Shown in pieces: positions 37,315 through 46,500 of a stretch of DNA of 64,000 nucleotides. Position 1 is the first letter of the stretch; every line of letters starts with the position of its first letter. The DNA comes from Segetibacter sp. 3557_3 (GTDB lineage Bacteria > Bacteroidota > Bacteroidia > Chitinophagales > Chitinophagaceae). Made by a program: the position numbers and the translations under genes. The notes under the pieces were generated by a model that saw only the letters and a program-made list of their open reading frames with translations, did no database searches and was not told the origin of the DNA. The stretch lies in NCBI RefSeq assembly GCF_004354985.1, contig NZ_SMSK01000002.1, forward strand, positions 1-64,000, read 5' to 3'.

Positions 37315-38196
37315 ATGGAAACATCATCCGCAATCGCTAACGGGGAGCTTCAGCATTCAACCGCATTGGGCATTGATGCCCACCAGCATTTTTGGAGCTT
37401 CAACGCTGCCCGCGATACCTGGATTACCGATGAGATGGCGGTTATACAACGCAATTTTCATCCTGCAGACCTCAAGCCCTTGTTAACGGCAAATGGGTTC
37501 GACGGCTGCGTTGCCGTACAGGCCGACCAGTCTGAAGAAGAAAACGAATTTCTGATTGAACTTGCAGCCAGGAACCACTTCATCAAGGGTATTGTGGGAT
37601 GGGTCGACCTTCAGGCAGATAACGTGGCAGAGCGACTTGCCCATTACACCCAATTTCCGGTAGTCAAAGGTTTCCGGCATGTACTTCAGGGCGAAGCCGA
37701 CCGGGCCTTTATGCTCCGGCCTGCTTTCATGCGGGGTATAGCCGCACTTAAGCAATTTGATTATACCTACGACATTCTTGTTTTTCCCGATCAACTCAAG
37801 CATGTAAAAACGTTTGTGGCCGAATTTCCGGATCAGCAATTTGTCATCGATCATATTGCAAAACCACGTATTAAAGATGGGATCATCGAAGACTGGAAAC
37901 TGGATATCATGGAGGTGGCCGCGTATGATAACGTCAGTTGTAAGATCTCGGGTATGGTAACCGAAGCCGACTGGCAGGGACAATCTGCGGAAGATTTCCG
38001 ACCCTATATCGACGTTGTTGCCGATGCATTCGGACCCGACAGGATCATGTTTGGGTCAGACTGGCCGGTATGCCTGGTTGCGGCATCTTACAATGACACA
38101 GTCAACCTTGTTCGCGAGTATTTTTCCACTTTCACTCAAGCAGAACAGGAGGATTTCTTTGGCGGTAATGCACGCCGGTTTTACAAATTATTATAA
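37315..38196 (+). CDS. Amidohydrolase family 2, candidate L-fuconolactonase/L-rhamnonolactonase
   Basis: A 293-residue TIM-barrel hydrolase. The metal motif HxH is in DAHQHFWSF near residues 22-28. Further marks are GFRHVLQGE, VIDHIAKPRIKDG with a conserved His, and MFGSDWPVC with the catalytic Asp near residue 250. Members beside SDR and FAH genes open aldonolactones such as L-fuconolactone. The start is three bases after the FAH stop, so the two are almost certainly co-translated from one mRNA. The N-terminal 18 residues look unstructured and could be a start artefact, but no closer ATG precedes the HxH motif. Confidence 0.87.
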   Translation: METSSAIANGELQHSTALGIDAHQHFWSFNAARDTWITDEMAVIQRNFHPADLKPLLTANGFDGCVAVQADQSEEENEFLIELAARNHFIKGIVGWVDLQADNVAERLAHYTQFPVVKGFRHVLQGEADRAFMLRPAFMRGIAALKQFDYTYDILVFPDQLKHVKTFVAEFPDQQFVIDHIAKPRIKDGIIEDWKLDIMEVAAYDNVSCKISGMVTEADWQGQSAEDFRPYIDVVADAFGPDRIMFGSDWPVCLVAASYNDTVNLVREYFSTFTQAEQEDFFGGNARRFYKLL

Positions 38197-38232
38197 CAAT
38201 TAGCCTGGCTCAACTAAATAAACGTAAAGCTT

Positions 38233-39021
38233 ATGGATCTTCAGTTAAATGACAAAGTAATTATTGTTACAGGTGGTGCAAAAGGAATTGGGGAAGGAAT
38301 TGCAAAAGTACTGGCCGGCGAAGGCGCCATTGCATGTATCATAGGCAGAAATGAAGAAGACAATAACAAGACGGTAGCAGAAATCGGGCAGTCTGGTGGT
38401 AAAGCTTTCCAGGTTGTTGCAGAACTCACCGACCCTGCGGCATGCGAAGCAGCAGTTAAAAAAGTAGAAGCGCGGTTTGGTCGTATTGACGGGGTTGTAA
38501 ATAACGCTGGCGTTAACGATGGGGTAGGGCTTGAAAATGGTAATTACGAATCCTTCATCGCCTCCCTCCACAAAAACGTGGTCCACTACTTTCTCGTTGT
38601 GCAACATGCTTTACCAGCACTCAAAAAGTCTGGCGGCGCAATCGTAAACATCGGTTCCAAAACAGCAGAAACCGGCCAGGGTGGAACCTCGGCGTATGCC
38701 GCCGCAAATGGCGGCCGTAATGCACTTACCCGCGAATGGGCAGTCGAGCTGCTCAAATACAACATTCGTGTAAACGCCGTGATTGTTGCCGAATGCTGGA
38801 CCCCACTCTACGAAAAGTGGATCAACGGTCTACCAAATAAAGACGAGAAGTTGAAAGACATCACGTCTAAAATCCCGCTTGAGAACAGGATGACCACATC
38901 CGGGGAAATCGCCAATATGGTAGCTTTCCTCCTTTCTTCCAAATCAAGCCATACCACCGGCCAGCTGATCCATGTCGATGGGGGCTATGTTCACCTCGAC
39001 CGGGCACTTGCCAATGCATAA
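38233..39021 (+). CDS. SDR oxidoreductase, L-fucose dehydrogenase-like, with YxxxN in place of YxxxK
   Basis: A 262-residue SDR. Cofactor motif TGGAKGIGEG, NNAG (VVNNAGVND), catalytic Ser in VNIGSKTAETG, and Tyr 13 residues later in SAYAAANGG. The residue four after Tyr is Asn (AAT at 38711-38713), not the usual Lys. The pattern TSAYAAANGGRNALTREWA otherwise follows the L-fucose dehydrogenase group of SDRs. If active, it would oxidise the free sugar to the lactone for the preceding amidohydrolase. A KduD role (2-keto-3-deoxygluconate 5-dehydrogenase) is an alternative because kduI follows 69 bases later, but the sequence is unlike typical KduD. Confidence 0.8.
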   Translation: MDLQLNDKVIIVTGGAKGIGEGIAKVLAGEGAIACIIGRNEEDNNKTVAEIGQSGGKAFQVVAELTDPAACEAAVKKVEARFGRIDGVVNNAGVNDGVGLENGNYESFIASLHKNVVHYFLVVQHALPALKKSGGAIVNIGSKTAETGQGGTSAYAAANGGRNALTREWAVELLKYNIRVNAVIVAECWTPLYEKWINGLPNKDEKLKDITSKIPLENRMTTSGEIANMVAFLLSSKSSHTTGQLIHVDGGYVHLDRALANA

Positions 39022-39090
39022 CATCCCTCTGGCACCTTCCGGTTGGTAGGGTGCAGACTAACTTTATTTCACACATATTAATTCCATAGC

Positions 39091-39933
39091 ATGAGTAAAA
39101 CGCTTCCAATCCTTGCGGCAATAGGTCCTAACGAGACCAAAAGTCTTGACTCAAACGGTCTGCGGGCAAACTTTCTTCTCGGCGACATTTATCAAACGGA
39201 TGAGCTGAACCTGGTTTATACCCATTACGACCGGCTGATTGCAGGCGTTGCAGCGCCCGCTGGTAAAACCCTCGCACTGGATACTTTTGAGAACCTTAAG
39301 ATGGAAAACTTTCTCGACCGGCGCGAGATCGGCATCATCAACGTAGGCGGCGACGGAAAAGTGACCGCAAACGGTCAAACATACGAGCTTTCGCGCCTCG
39401 ACTGCCTGTATGCAGGTAAGGGCGCAAAAGACATCACGTTTGCTGCGGTTTCTCCTGAAAATCCACCCGTATTTTTCCTGTTGTCCTCACCGGCGCACCA
39501 GGAGTATCCTGTTACTTTTATGAAGGGCAACGATGCTTCACCAATGACCATCGGTTCTTCTGCAACTGCTAATGAGCGTACCGTTTACAAATACATCTAC
39601 AACGATGGTATTCAGAGTTGCCAGCTGGTAATGGGGCTTACCCGTTTAATGGAGGGTAGCGTTTGGAACACCATGCCCGCACACGTGCACGATCGCCGGA
39701 GCGAAATCTATTTTTATTTCGATGTTCCAGCGGAACATGGGGTAATGCACTTTATGGGTGAGCCACAACAAACCCGGCACATGGTGCTCAAAAATTTCCA
39801 GGCCATTGCGTCACCAAGCTGGAGTATACATTCCGGTTGCGGAACAAGCAATTACAGCTTTATCTGGGGTATGGGCGGCGAAAACAAGGAGTACACCGAT
39901 ATGGATGTATGCCCAATCACCTCATTAATTTAA
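39091..39933 (+). CDS. kduI: 5-keto-4-deoxyuronate isomerase
   Basis: A 280-residue cupin-fold isomerase converting 5-keto-4-deoxyuronate to 2,5-diketo-3-deoxygluconate in pectin breakdown. Family signature: NFLDRREIGIINVGG, then the metal site TMPAHVHDRRSEIYFYFDV with His-x-His and Glu, and SWSIHSGCGTSNYSFIWGM with the last His. The length is normal (about 278). Its place just before a KdgF-like cupin and inside a pectin locus supports the call. The dehydrogenase KduD and kinase KdgK are not clearly present in the window. Confidence 0.95.
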   Translation: MSKTLPILAAIGPNETKSLDSNGLRANFLLGDIYQTDELNLVYTHYDRLIAGVAAPAGKTLALDTFENLKMENFLDRREIGIINVGGDGKVTANGQTYELSRLDCLYAGKGAKDITFAAVSPENPPVFFLLSSPAHQEYPVTFMKGNDASPMTIGSSATANERTVYKYIYNDGIQSCQLVMGLTRLMEGSVWNTMPAHVHDRRSEIYFYFDVPAEHGVMHFMGEPQQTRHMVLKNFQAIASPSWSIHSGCGTSNYSFIWGMGGENKEYTDMDVCPITSLI

Positions 39934-39964
39934 TTTTTTTGGGCCGGGCGGGTGATCTTTTTTC

Positions 39965-40011
39965 AACATCGTTGCGTCGCACACTTGTACGGCAAACCTT
40001 TCTTGAACAAC
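39965..40011 (+). repeat. Dispersed intergenic repeat, copy 3 (between kduI and kdgF)
   Basis: CATCGTTGCGTCGCA at 39967-39981, GGCAAACC at 39991-39998, then TTGAACAAC. Same block order as the copy between exbB and exbD. Confidence 0.65.
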
Positions 40012-40060
40012 AAGAAACCCTTGTATCCGCCCGGCTTTTACTTACCTGAAATTTAACCTA

Positions 40061-40399
40061 ATGCAAAGCAGTGAATTCCAGTTTGAAAATGAGATTGGTT
40101 GGGAGTATCCGGCGCCTGGTATCAAACGCCAGCTATTTGGCTACGACGATAAAGTGATGCTGGTAAAAGTGAGTTTTGAGAAAGATGCGGTAGGCGCCCT
40201 GCACGAACACTACCATTCGCAGGTTACCTATGTAGAGAGTGGTGTATTTGAAATGACCATTGGCGACCAAACCCGAACCATAAAAAAGGGTGATGGCTAT
40301 TATGTTCCGCCGCACGTACTGCATGGGGTCGTCTGCCACGAACCGGGCATGCTGATCGATGTTTTTAGTCCCATGCGGGAGGATTTTTTGCCGGTTTAG
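40061..40399 (+). CDS. kdgF: KdgF-like cupin, unsaturated uronate ring-opening factor
   Basis: A 112-residue single cupin. The metal motif is GALHEHYHSQVTYVESGVFE and the second motif GDGYYVPPHVLHGV, giving three His and one Glu in the usual places. KdgF proteins speed conversion of 4,5-unsaturated galacturonate to the open-chain keto acid, the substrate of KduI. The size and the kduI neighbour fit this. Cupins of this size can have other roles, so the name rests on context as well as motifs. The gene is separated from kduI by 127 bases containing a dispersed repeat, and a long low-complexity tract begins right after its stop. Confidence 0.78.
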   Translation: MQSSEFQFENEIGWEYPAPGIKRQLFGYDDKVMLVKVSFEKDAVGALHEHYHSQVTYVESGVFEMTIGDQTRTIKKGDGYYVPPHVLHGVVCHEPGMLIDVFSPMREDFLPV

Positions 40400-40402
40400 G
40401 TA

Positions 40403-40908
40403 TTTAAGGGATTGGCGAATTTCGAATTGGCGAATCGAGGAAAGGTATTGGGTATTGAGGTATTAAGGTAATAGGTATAAGGTATTGAGGTATTTGAGAA
40501 TTGACGAATTTCGGATTGGCGAATTGGCGAATTGAGGAAAGGTATTGGGTATTGAGGTAATGGGTAAATTGAGATACGAAGATATTGGTATTGAGTTATT
40601 GAGGTATTATGGTACAATCCGTAATCCGCCAATCCGCAATCCGCCAATCCGCAATCCGCTAATCCGTTAATCCGTAATCTACTAATCAGCATCCCGCCCA
40701 TCCGTTCTATCCCGTCATCCGTGTTCCATAAATCCACAATCCGCCAATCCGCCAATCCGCAATCCGTAATCCGCCAATCCGTAATTCACTAATCAGCATC
40801 GCGCCAATCCGTTCTATCCTGTCATCCGTGTTCTATAAATCCACAATCCGCTAATCCGCAATCCGCTAATTCGCAATTCGCTAATCCTCCAATCCGCAAT
40901 CCGTTAAT
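40403..40908. repeat. Low-complexity repeat tract (GGTATTGAG and AATCCGC types) with a 107-base duplication
   Basis: The first part (to about 40600) repeats GGTATTGAGG and GGCGAATT words. The second (40615-40905) is made of AATCCGCAATCCGCC words. Within it the segment beginning ACTAATCAGC at 40681 recurs at 40788, a 107-base period with about 70 bases conserved (including ATCCGTTCTATCC and GTCATCCGTGTTC). Words of the second type continue into the first codons of the next gene. Reverse frames through the tract are repeat artefacts. No promoter for the next gene could be recognised in it. Confidence 0.85.
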
Positions 40909-40911
40909 TTC

Positions 40912-41961
40912 ATGATACCAATCCAATCCGCTATCTGCTCGTTCGGCATGTCGGGCAAAGTATTCCACGCACCTTTTCTTCATACACACAAGGGCTTCAA
41001 CTTTTATGGAGCGTGGGAACGCAGCAAGAAAGTAGTTGGAGAGTTTTACCCGGGCGTTAAATCCTTCGACACCCTTGAAGCAATGCTCGCAGATCCTGGT
41101 ATAGAGCTGGTGATTGTAAATACCCCCAACTACAGCCACTACGAGTATTGCCGGCAAGCCTTGCTCGCGGGTAAACACGTGTTGGTGGAAAAGCCATTTG
41201 TGGCCACAACTGCCGAAGCGGTTGAGCTGGTTGAGCTCGCAAAACGGCAAGGTAAGGTGTTGACAGTCTATCAGAATCGCCGCTTCGACAGCGACTACCT
41301 GACCGTAAAGCAGGTTGTTCAGGAGGGTTTGCTCGGCGAAGTGGTGGAAGCCGAGTTCCATTTCGACCGGTACAACCTAAACCTGAGCCCAAAGCAACAT
41401 AAAGAAACCCCTGGTCCTTGCACGGGGGTAGTATACGATCTCGGATCGCACATTCTCGACCAGGCACTCGACCTATTTGGATCGCCGGAGGCAATCTTTG
41501 CTGACATTACGAACTTCCGTCCGCAAAGCAAGGTTGATGACTATTTCGAACTGTTGATGTATTACCCGGGTAAACGTGTTCGGCTTAAAGCAACCTATGT
41601 AGCGCGGGAGCCCTTTCCCTCTTTTGTGGTTCATGGTTCCAGGGGCTCCTTCCTGAAATCACGCGCCGACATACAGGAACCCGAACTGGTTGCGGGTAAA
41701 ATGCCGGGGGTTGCAGGCTGGGGTGTGGAGCCCGAAGCGGAACAGGGCCTGCTTCATACCGAGATAAACGGGCAGGTTATACGCGAACCCCGGTTTACAC
41801 TTGCCGGTGACTATTCAAAATTGTACGATCAGCTCTACGAGGCTATCCGCAACGGTGCACAACCGCTGGTAACCGGTAACGAGGCCATTCGTTTAATACA
41901 AATTATTGAAGCCGCTTATGAAAGCTCAAGAGAACGGAGGGTGGTAGAGATCAGGGACTAG
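40912..41961 (+). CDS. Gfo/Idh/MocA family NAD(P)-dependent oxidoreductase
   Basis: A 349-residue dehydrogenase. The N-terminal Rossmann fold reads AICSFGMSGKVFHAPFLHT, with a GMSGKVFH loop instead of the usual GxGxxG. The catalytic motif EKP is in VLVEKPFVATTAEA near residue 97. The C-terminal domain has GVVYDLGSHILDQALDLFG, with the Asp and His expected for this family. Such enzymes act on sugars, inositols or sugar acids. Its place between kdgF and a LacI regulator suggests a role in uronate or pectin-derived sugar use, but the substrate is unknown. The first codons contain repeat-like words from the upstream tract. Confidence 0.87.
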   Translation: MIPIQSAICSFGMSGKVFHAPFLHTHKGFNFYGAWERSKKVVGEFYPGVKSFDTLEAMLADPGIELVIVNTPNYSHYEYCRQALLAGKHVLVEKPFVATTAEAVELVELAKRQGKVLTVYQNRRFDSDYLTVKQVVQEGLLGEVVEAEFHFDRYNLNLSPKQHKETPGPCTGVVYDLGSHILDQALDLFGSPEAIFADITNFRPQSKVDDYFELLMYYPGKRVRLKATYVAREPFPSFVVHGSRGSFLKSRADIQEPELVAGKMPGVAGWGVEPEAEQGLLHTEINGQVIREPRFTLAGDYSKLYDQLYEAIRNGAQPLVTGNEAIRLIQIIEAAYESSRERRVVEIRD

Positions 41962-42142
41962 CGGATCGAATTGAAGAAGCTTGGTCAGTTGATAAGTTGA
42001 CCAGTTAAAAGGGTAGCTGCCCAAGATTAATTAGAAAGTGTTGCAAGTGGCGCTAAACAGTCCGAAGTATCCTCAAACGACGATATGTTTAATCAGGGAT
42101 TTAAACCTTTCGACTAATCAACCAATTAACAGCTCAACTTAT

Positions 42143-43174
42143 TTAACGGCGGCTGGTGGATTGGCGGATAATCAGTTCAGTCTCCAGCACCTTGCGTGTA
42201 AATTCCAGGGTTGGTCTTTTGCTTTCGATGAGGTTAATGAGCAACTCAGTGGCAATCTGTCCCATCTCGAATGCCGGTTGGCGGATAATGGTAAGAGAGG
42301 GTTCCAGCAACTCGGTAAGGTCGGAGTTGGAGAATCCTAACAGGCCCATTTCTCCCGGTACTTCGATCCTTCGTGATTTCAGCACCCTTAATGCACCAGT
42401 AGTAAGTTTATCGGTTAGCCCTATGATAGCGTCGGGCCGGGGGTTCATCTTCAAAATCTCATTAACGGCACGTTCCACTTCCTCGGGAATTGCCCCGCCT
42501 TTTTGACAACGCTTGATCAATCCTTCATCAAATGTGATCCCTCTTTCTGTGAGCGCCTGTTTGTAGCCCGCTATACGCTCCTTCGCAATGGAAAGGTGCG
42601 CAGCATTTACAATACATGAAATCCTCTTGTAGCCATTATCTAGTAAATGGTTGGTAGCTTCGTAGGTTGCTTTATAGTTGTCTACAATAACCCTATGGGT
42701 GAGTACTTCTTCGGTGATCCGGTCGAAAAAAACAATCGGCAAACCCCTGTTGTGCAGGCTTTTCAGGTGATCGGTTTTGTCGCTTTGTGAAGAAAGCGAA
42801 ATTAACAAGCCGTCAATTGATCGCGATGATAAGTACTTAAGGTTGGTAACCTCCCGTTCGAACGACTCATTACTTTGCGAAATAATAACATTATAGCCTC
42901 TGCTGTAAGCAATGGACTCGATGCCGTTAATGGCCTGGGAGAAAAAACTGTTTGCTATCTCACATACCACTACCCCAAGTGAACGGCTTCGCTTTTCTTT
43001 TAGACTTAATGCAATAGGGTTGGGTCGGTAGTCGAGCCGCTCAGCACATTCCTGAACCAATTTCTTTGTTTCAATGCTGATCTCATAACTATCCCGAAGT
43101 GCTCTCGATACCGTGGAGGTCGAAATCCCCAATTCTTTGGCAATATCTTTAATGGTGACAGCTTCGAACTTCAT
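42143..43174 (-). CDS. LacI family transcriptional regulator
   Basis: A 343-residue repressor-type regulator. The helix-turn-helix is VTIKDIAKELGISTSTVSRAL (residues about 6-26) with the hinge region DYRPNPIALSLKEKRSRSLG. The rest is a periplasmic-binding-protein-like effector domain: VVCEIANSFFSQAINGIE, GLLISLSSQ and PDAIIGLTDKL. It is divergent from the first susC gene and convergent with the Gfo/Idh gene, so it probably controls the pectin locus in response to a breakdown product such as a keto-deoxy sugar acid. The effector is inference. No hybrid two-component or anti-sigma regulator was seen in the window. Confidence 0.92.
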   Translation of the reverse strand: MKFEAVTIKDIAKELGISTSTVSRALRDSYEISIETKKLVQECAERLDYRPNPIALSLKEKRSRSLGVVVCEIANSFFSQAINGIESIAYSRGYNVIISQSNESFEREVTNLKYLSSRSIDGLLISLSSQSDKTDHLKSLHNRGLPIVFFDRITEEVLTHRVIVDNYKATYEATNHLLDNGYKRISCIVNAAHLSIAKERIAGYKQALTERGITFDEGLIKRCQKGGAIPEEVERAVNEILKMNPRPDAIIGLTDKLTTGALRVLKSRRIEVPGEMGLLGFSNSDLTELLEPSLTIIRQPAFEMGQIATELLINLIESKRPTLEFTRKVLETELIIRQSTSRR

Positions 43175-43230
43175 CTTTCGTTATCTGGTTCAGGCTTTTA
43201 GAATAAAGCTAAAAGTAAGTTTTTTTTATG

Positions 43231-43431
43231 CTATCCTCTATGCTGTCCTTCGCTAGGCCCATAAGTGGATTTCAGAATCAAACCATTGATTACTTCGGCA
43301 ACGATTGCATAGAAAAAAAAGTCCCAACGCGCTCCAGCTGGGAAAATGTTTGTAGCATTGTTGACCCAACGTATTATTCCTACCAAAACTAACCAGCTTA
43401 AGAGTGGCATTAAAGCTGGATTTCCGGTCAT
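43231..43431 (-). CDS. Possible small membrane protein
   Basis: A 66-codon reverse frame upstream of the LacI gene. It has natural codon use and two hydrophobic segments, LMPLLSWLVLVGIIRW and FFFYAIVAEVINGLIL. No family is recognised. It occupies most of the lacI-susC divergent region, where promoters are also needed, so it may be chance. Confidence 0.3.
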   Translation of the reverse strand: MTGNPALMPLLSWLVLVGIIRWVNNATNIFPAGARWDFFFYAIVAEVINGLILKSTYGPSEGQHRG

Positions 43432-43440
43432 TGTAATGGC

Positions 43441-43482
43441 GTGATTTTTTAGCGATTCACCTTAAACGGATCGAAAAATCAC
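43441..43482. promoter_or_regulatory. 9-base inverted repeat in the lacI-susC divergent region
   Basis: GTGATTTTT (43441-43449) and AAAAATCAC (43474-43482) are perfect inverted arms with a 24-base spacer. The site lies 69-110 bases before the first susC gene. The spacing is longer than a typical LacI operator, so it may bind two dimers, form a structure, or be chance. Confidence 0.3.
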
Positions 43483-43550
43483 CATACCATTCAGTCCGCG
43501 TAATGCTTCTCGTTACTACCTATTTGCTTCAACTTGTAAATGCTTGCTAA

Positions 43551-46500
43551 ATGAAAAACACCTTTCTACTCTGTGTTTGCTATTTTTTACTTTCCGGGTT
43601 TCTTCATGCTCAAAACCTTGTGGTTACAGGTACCGTTATCGACGATAGTTCCCGTGCGGGACTAGCCGGGGTATCCGTTGTGGTCAGTGAAACAGGGCAG
43701 GGAGTTAGCACCGACGCAAACGGGGCTTTCCGTATTCCCGTTTCCGGTACGCGAAAATCAGTTTCGCTACGACTGACCTTTGTTGGCTACCGCGCACAAA
43801 CAGTAAATGATGCAGGCGCATCTCCGCTTACGATAGCCATGCACAAAGAGCAGAGTAGCCTCGACGACGTAGTTGTTGTTGGTTATACCAGCGTGAGACG
43901 ACGCGATCTTACCGGTTCCGTTTCTTCTGTTGGCGCAAGGCAACTGCGTGATATTCCCCTGAGTTCAGCGGCTGAGGCGTTAACCGGAAGATTGGCCGGG
44001 GTACAGGTAACTTCTTCCGAAGGTTCGCCCGGCGCCGAAGTGGTTATCCGGGTTCGTGGCGGCGGATCAATTACCCAGGACAATAGCCCCATTTATATCG
44101 TGGATGGTATCCAGGTCGAAAACGCGTTAAACGTGATTTCGCCCCAGGATATCGCTTCCGTCGACGTTTTAAAGGACGCATCAACAACCGCAATCTATGG
44201 TGCCCGTGGTGCAAACGGAGTAGTTATTATCACCACGAAATCTGGGCGTAGTGGTAAAACCCAGGTGACTTATAATGGGTCAGCGGGTATCCGCCAGATT
44301 TTTAAAAAGATGGATGTATTGAAGCCTTACGAATTTGTGAACTGGCAGTACGAGCGGGCGATGCTGAACAACGACACCGCCACCTTTAAGAGAATATATG
44401 GCTCTACATGGGATACGTTACAGAACTATCGTAATGTGCCGTTTCTTGATTGGCAGGAAACCATGTTTGGGAGAACAGCGGGCTACCAAAATCACAACGT
44501 TGCTTTTAGTGGTGGTAATCAAAATACAACCTTTAACCTGAGTCTTACTGCGAATGAGGAGGAAGGTATCCTGGTAGAGTCAGGCTTTTCACGTAAGCTC
44601 GCCAACTTCAAGCTCGACCACCGCGCCTCCGACCGGTTCAGGTTAGGTTTTAACGTGCGTTACATCAACCAAACCATCAGGGGAGCGGGCACTACCGCAA
44701 GCGGTACCCGCCAGACAAACCGGCTCCGGCACAGCATACAGTACCGACCGCTCGACTTACCTACCGCACCTCCGGTTGATGAATTCGATGAGGAATACTT
44801 CCGCTTATCCGGCCAGATATCAAACCCGTTGATCCTTGCGCAACAGGAATACCGCCGGTCTTACACCGACGGAGTCAACCTAAACGGTTACCTCAGTTAT
44901 CGTTTGGCGAAAGACCTGACCTTTAAAACAACATTCGGAGTCGACAGAACCAATGGCCGTCAGAATTCATTTTATGGTACGGTAACCGGCACTGCGCGAA
45001 ACTACAACCAACAGCCGGTTGTACAGGTTGGCCAGCAGAATACCACTACCCTCAACTGGTCAAATACCCTGCAATATGTAAGGAACAATGTTGGTGGAAA
45101 ACACGACTTCAACTTCCTGTTGGGACATGAGATTTACGAAACAAATGGTAATAGCTTGTTCCAGGAAGTAAGGTTTTTCCCGACGGAGATTTCTCCCGAA
45201 AATGCGCTGGCAAGATTGTCGCTTGGTGTTCCACCTGCCGGATCTACATTCCAGCAGCCAAACCCAACCAGCAACGTTGCCGCACCTAACCGTATATTCT
45301 CACTGTTCGGCCAGTTGAACTACACCTTTATGAAACGGATACTTGCTACAGCAACCCTCCGTACCGACCGGTCAACTAAATTTAGCTATGAAAATGGTGC
45401 GCTGGTGTTTCCAAGCGGAACACTCGCCTGGAGATTTTCGCAGGAAGAGTTTATGCAAAATCTGAAGTTTATCAACGACGCCAAAGTGAGAATAGGTTAT
45501 GGTGTAGCGGGTAACAACAGGATCGGTGACCTTTTGTACCTGCAACTGTACAACGTAAGTGGTCAGTACGCGCTAAACCATTCGATACTTACCGGCTATG
45601 CGCCTGCAGCTTTGGCCAACCCAAATCTTCGCTGGGAACGCAACGTTTCTCAAAATATAGGTCTCGACCTGTCGTTCCTGCGCAACAGGCTGCAGGTTAC
45701 AATTGACGCATACAATAACAGGGGTAATGAGCTTCTATTGTCGGTAAATATCCCTCCAACTTCAGGGTACTCGCAGCAACTGCAGAATGCGGGATCAACT
45801 TCAAACAAGGGTATCGAGTTCCAAATCAGTGCTACCCCGGTTCAGTCAAAGAGTTTCTCCTGGACCAGCAACTTCAACCTCGCTTTCAACAAGAACAGGG
45901 TCGAAAGTCTTGGTCCCATTCAACAGACAACCCGTAGTGCAGGATGGCAGGGAAGCGATGGTGCCGATGACTATCTCGTGAAAGTAGGTGAACCCATTGG
46001 CCTGATGTACGGCTTTAAAACGGATGGTTTTTATAAGATCGAAGACTTTAATTACAATGCTACAACCAACGAATACACGCTAAAACCAGGGATACCAAAT
46101 TCAAATGTTATTTCAGGTCCGGTTCGCCCGGGTTCCCTCAAAATCAGGGACCTTAATGGTGATGGTATCATCAACAGCGACTCAGACCGGGCAGTAATCG
46201 GTAATGCTAACCCAAAATTCACGGGTGGCTGGAACAACCAGTTTAGCTACCGGAATTTCGACCTGAGTGTATTTGTAAACTGGGTTGTTGGCAACAAGGT
46301 TTACAATGCAAACAAAATCGAATGGACCGATGGTAGCTTTCCTAATCTCAACCTTTTGGGTTCAATGCGTGATCGTTGGAGAAATATCGACGACAACGGT
46401 AATTGGGTCCGCGACCCGGTTGCGCTTGCAGCTTTAAATACAAACGCAAAAATCTGGACACCAAATAACAGTAACCGGTTTTTCCTGACGGACTATGCTG

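Noticed and set aside
38233-39021. KduD (2-keto-3-deoxygluconate 5-dehydrogenase)
   Set aside because: Position before kduI is suggestive, but the sequence follows the L-fucose-dehydrogenase type and lacks the catalytic Lys found in KduD.
40396-41361. Reverse frames over the AATCCGC tract and the start of the Gfo/Idh gene
   Set aside because: Low-complexity peptides (ADCGLADCGL) produced by the repeat, and antisense to a well-supported gene.
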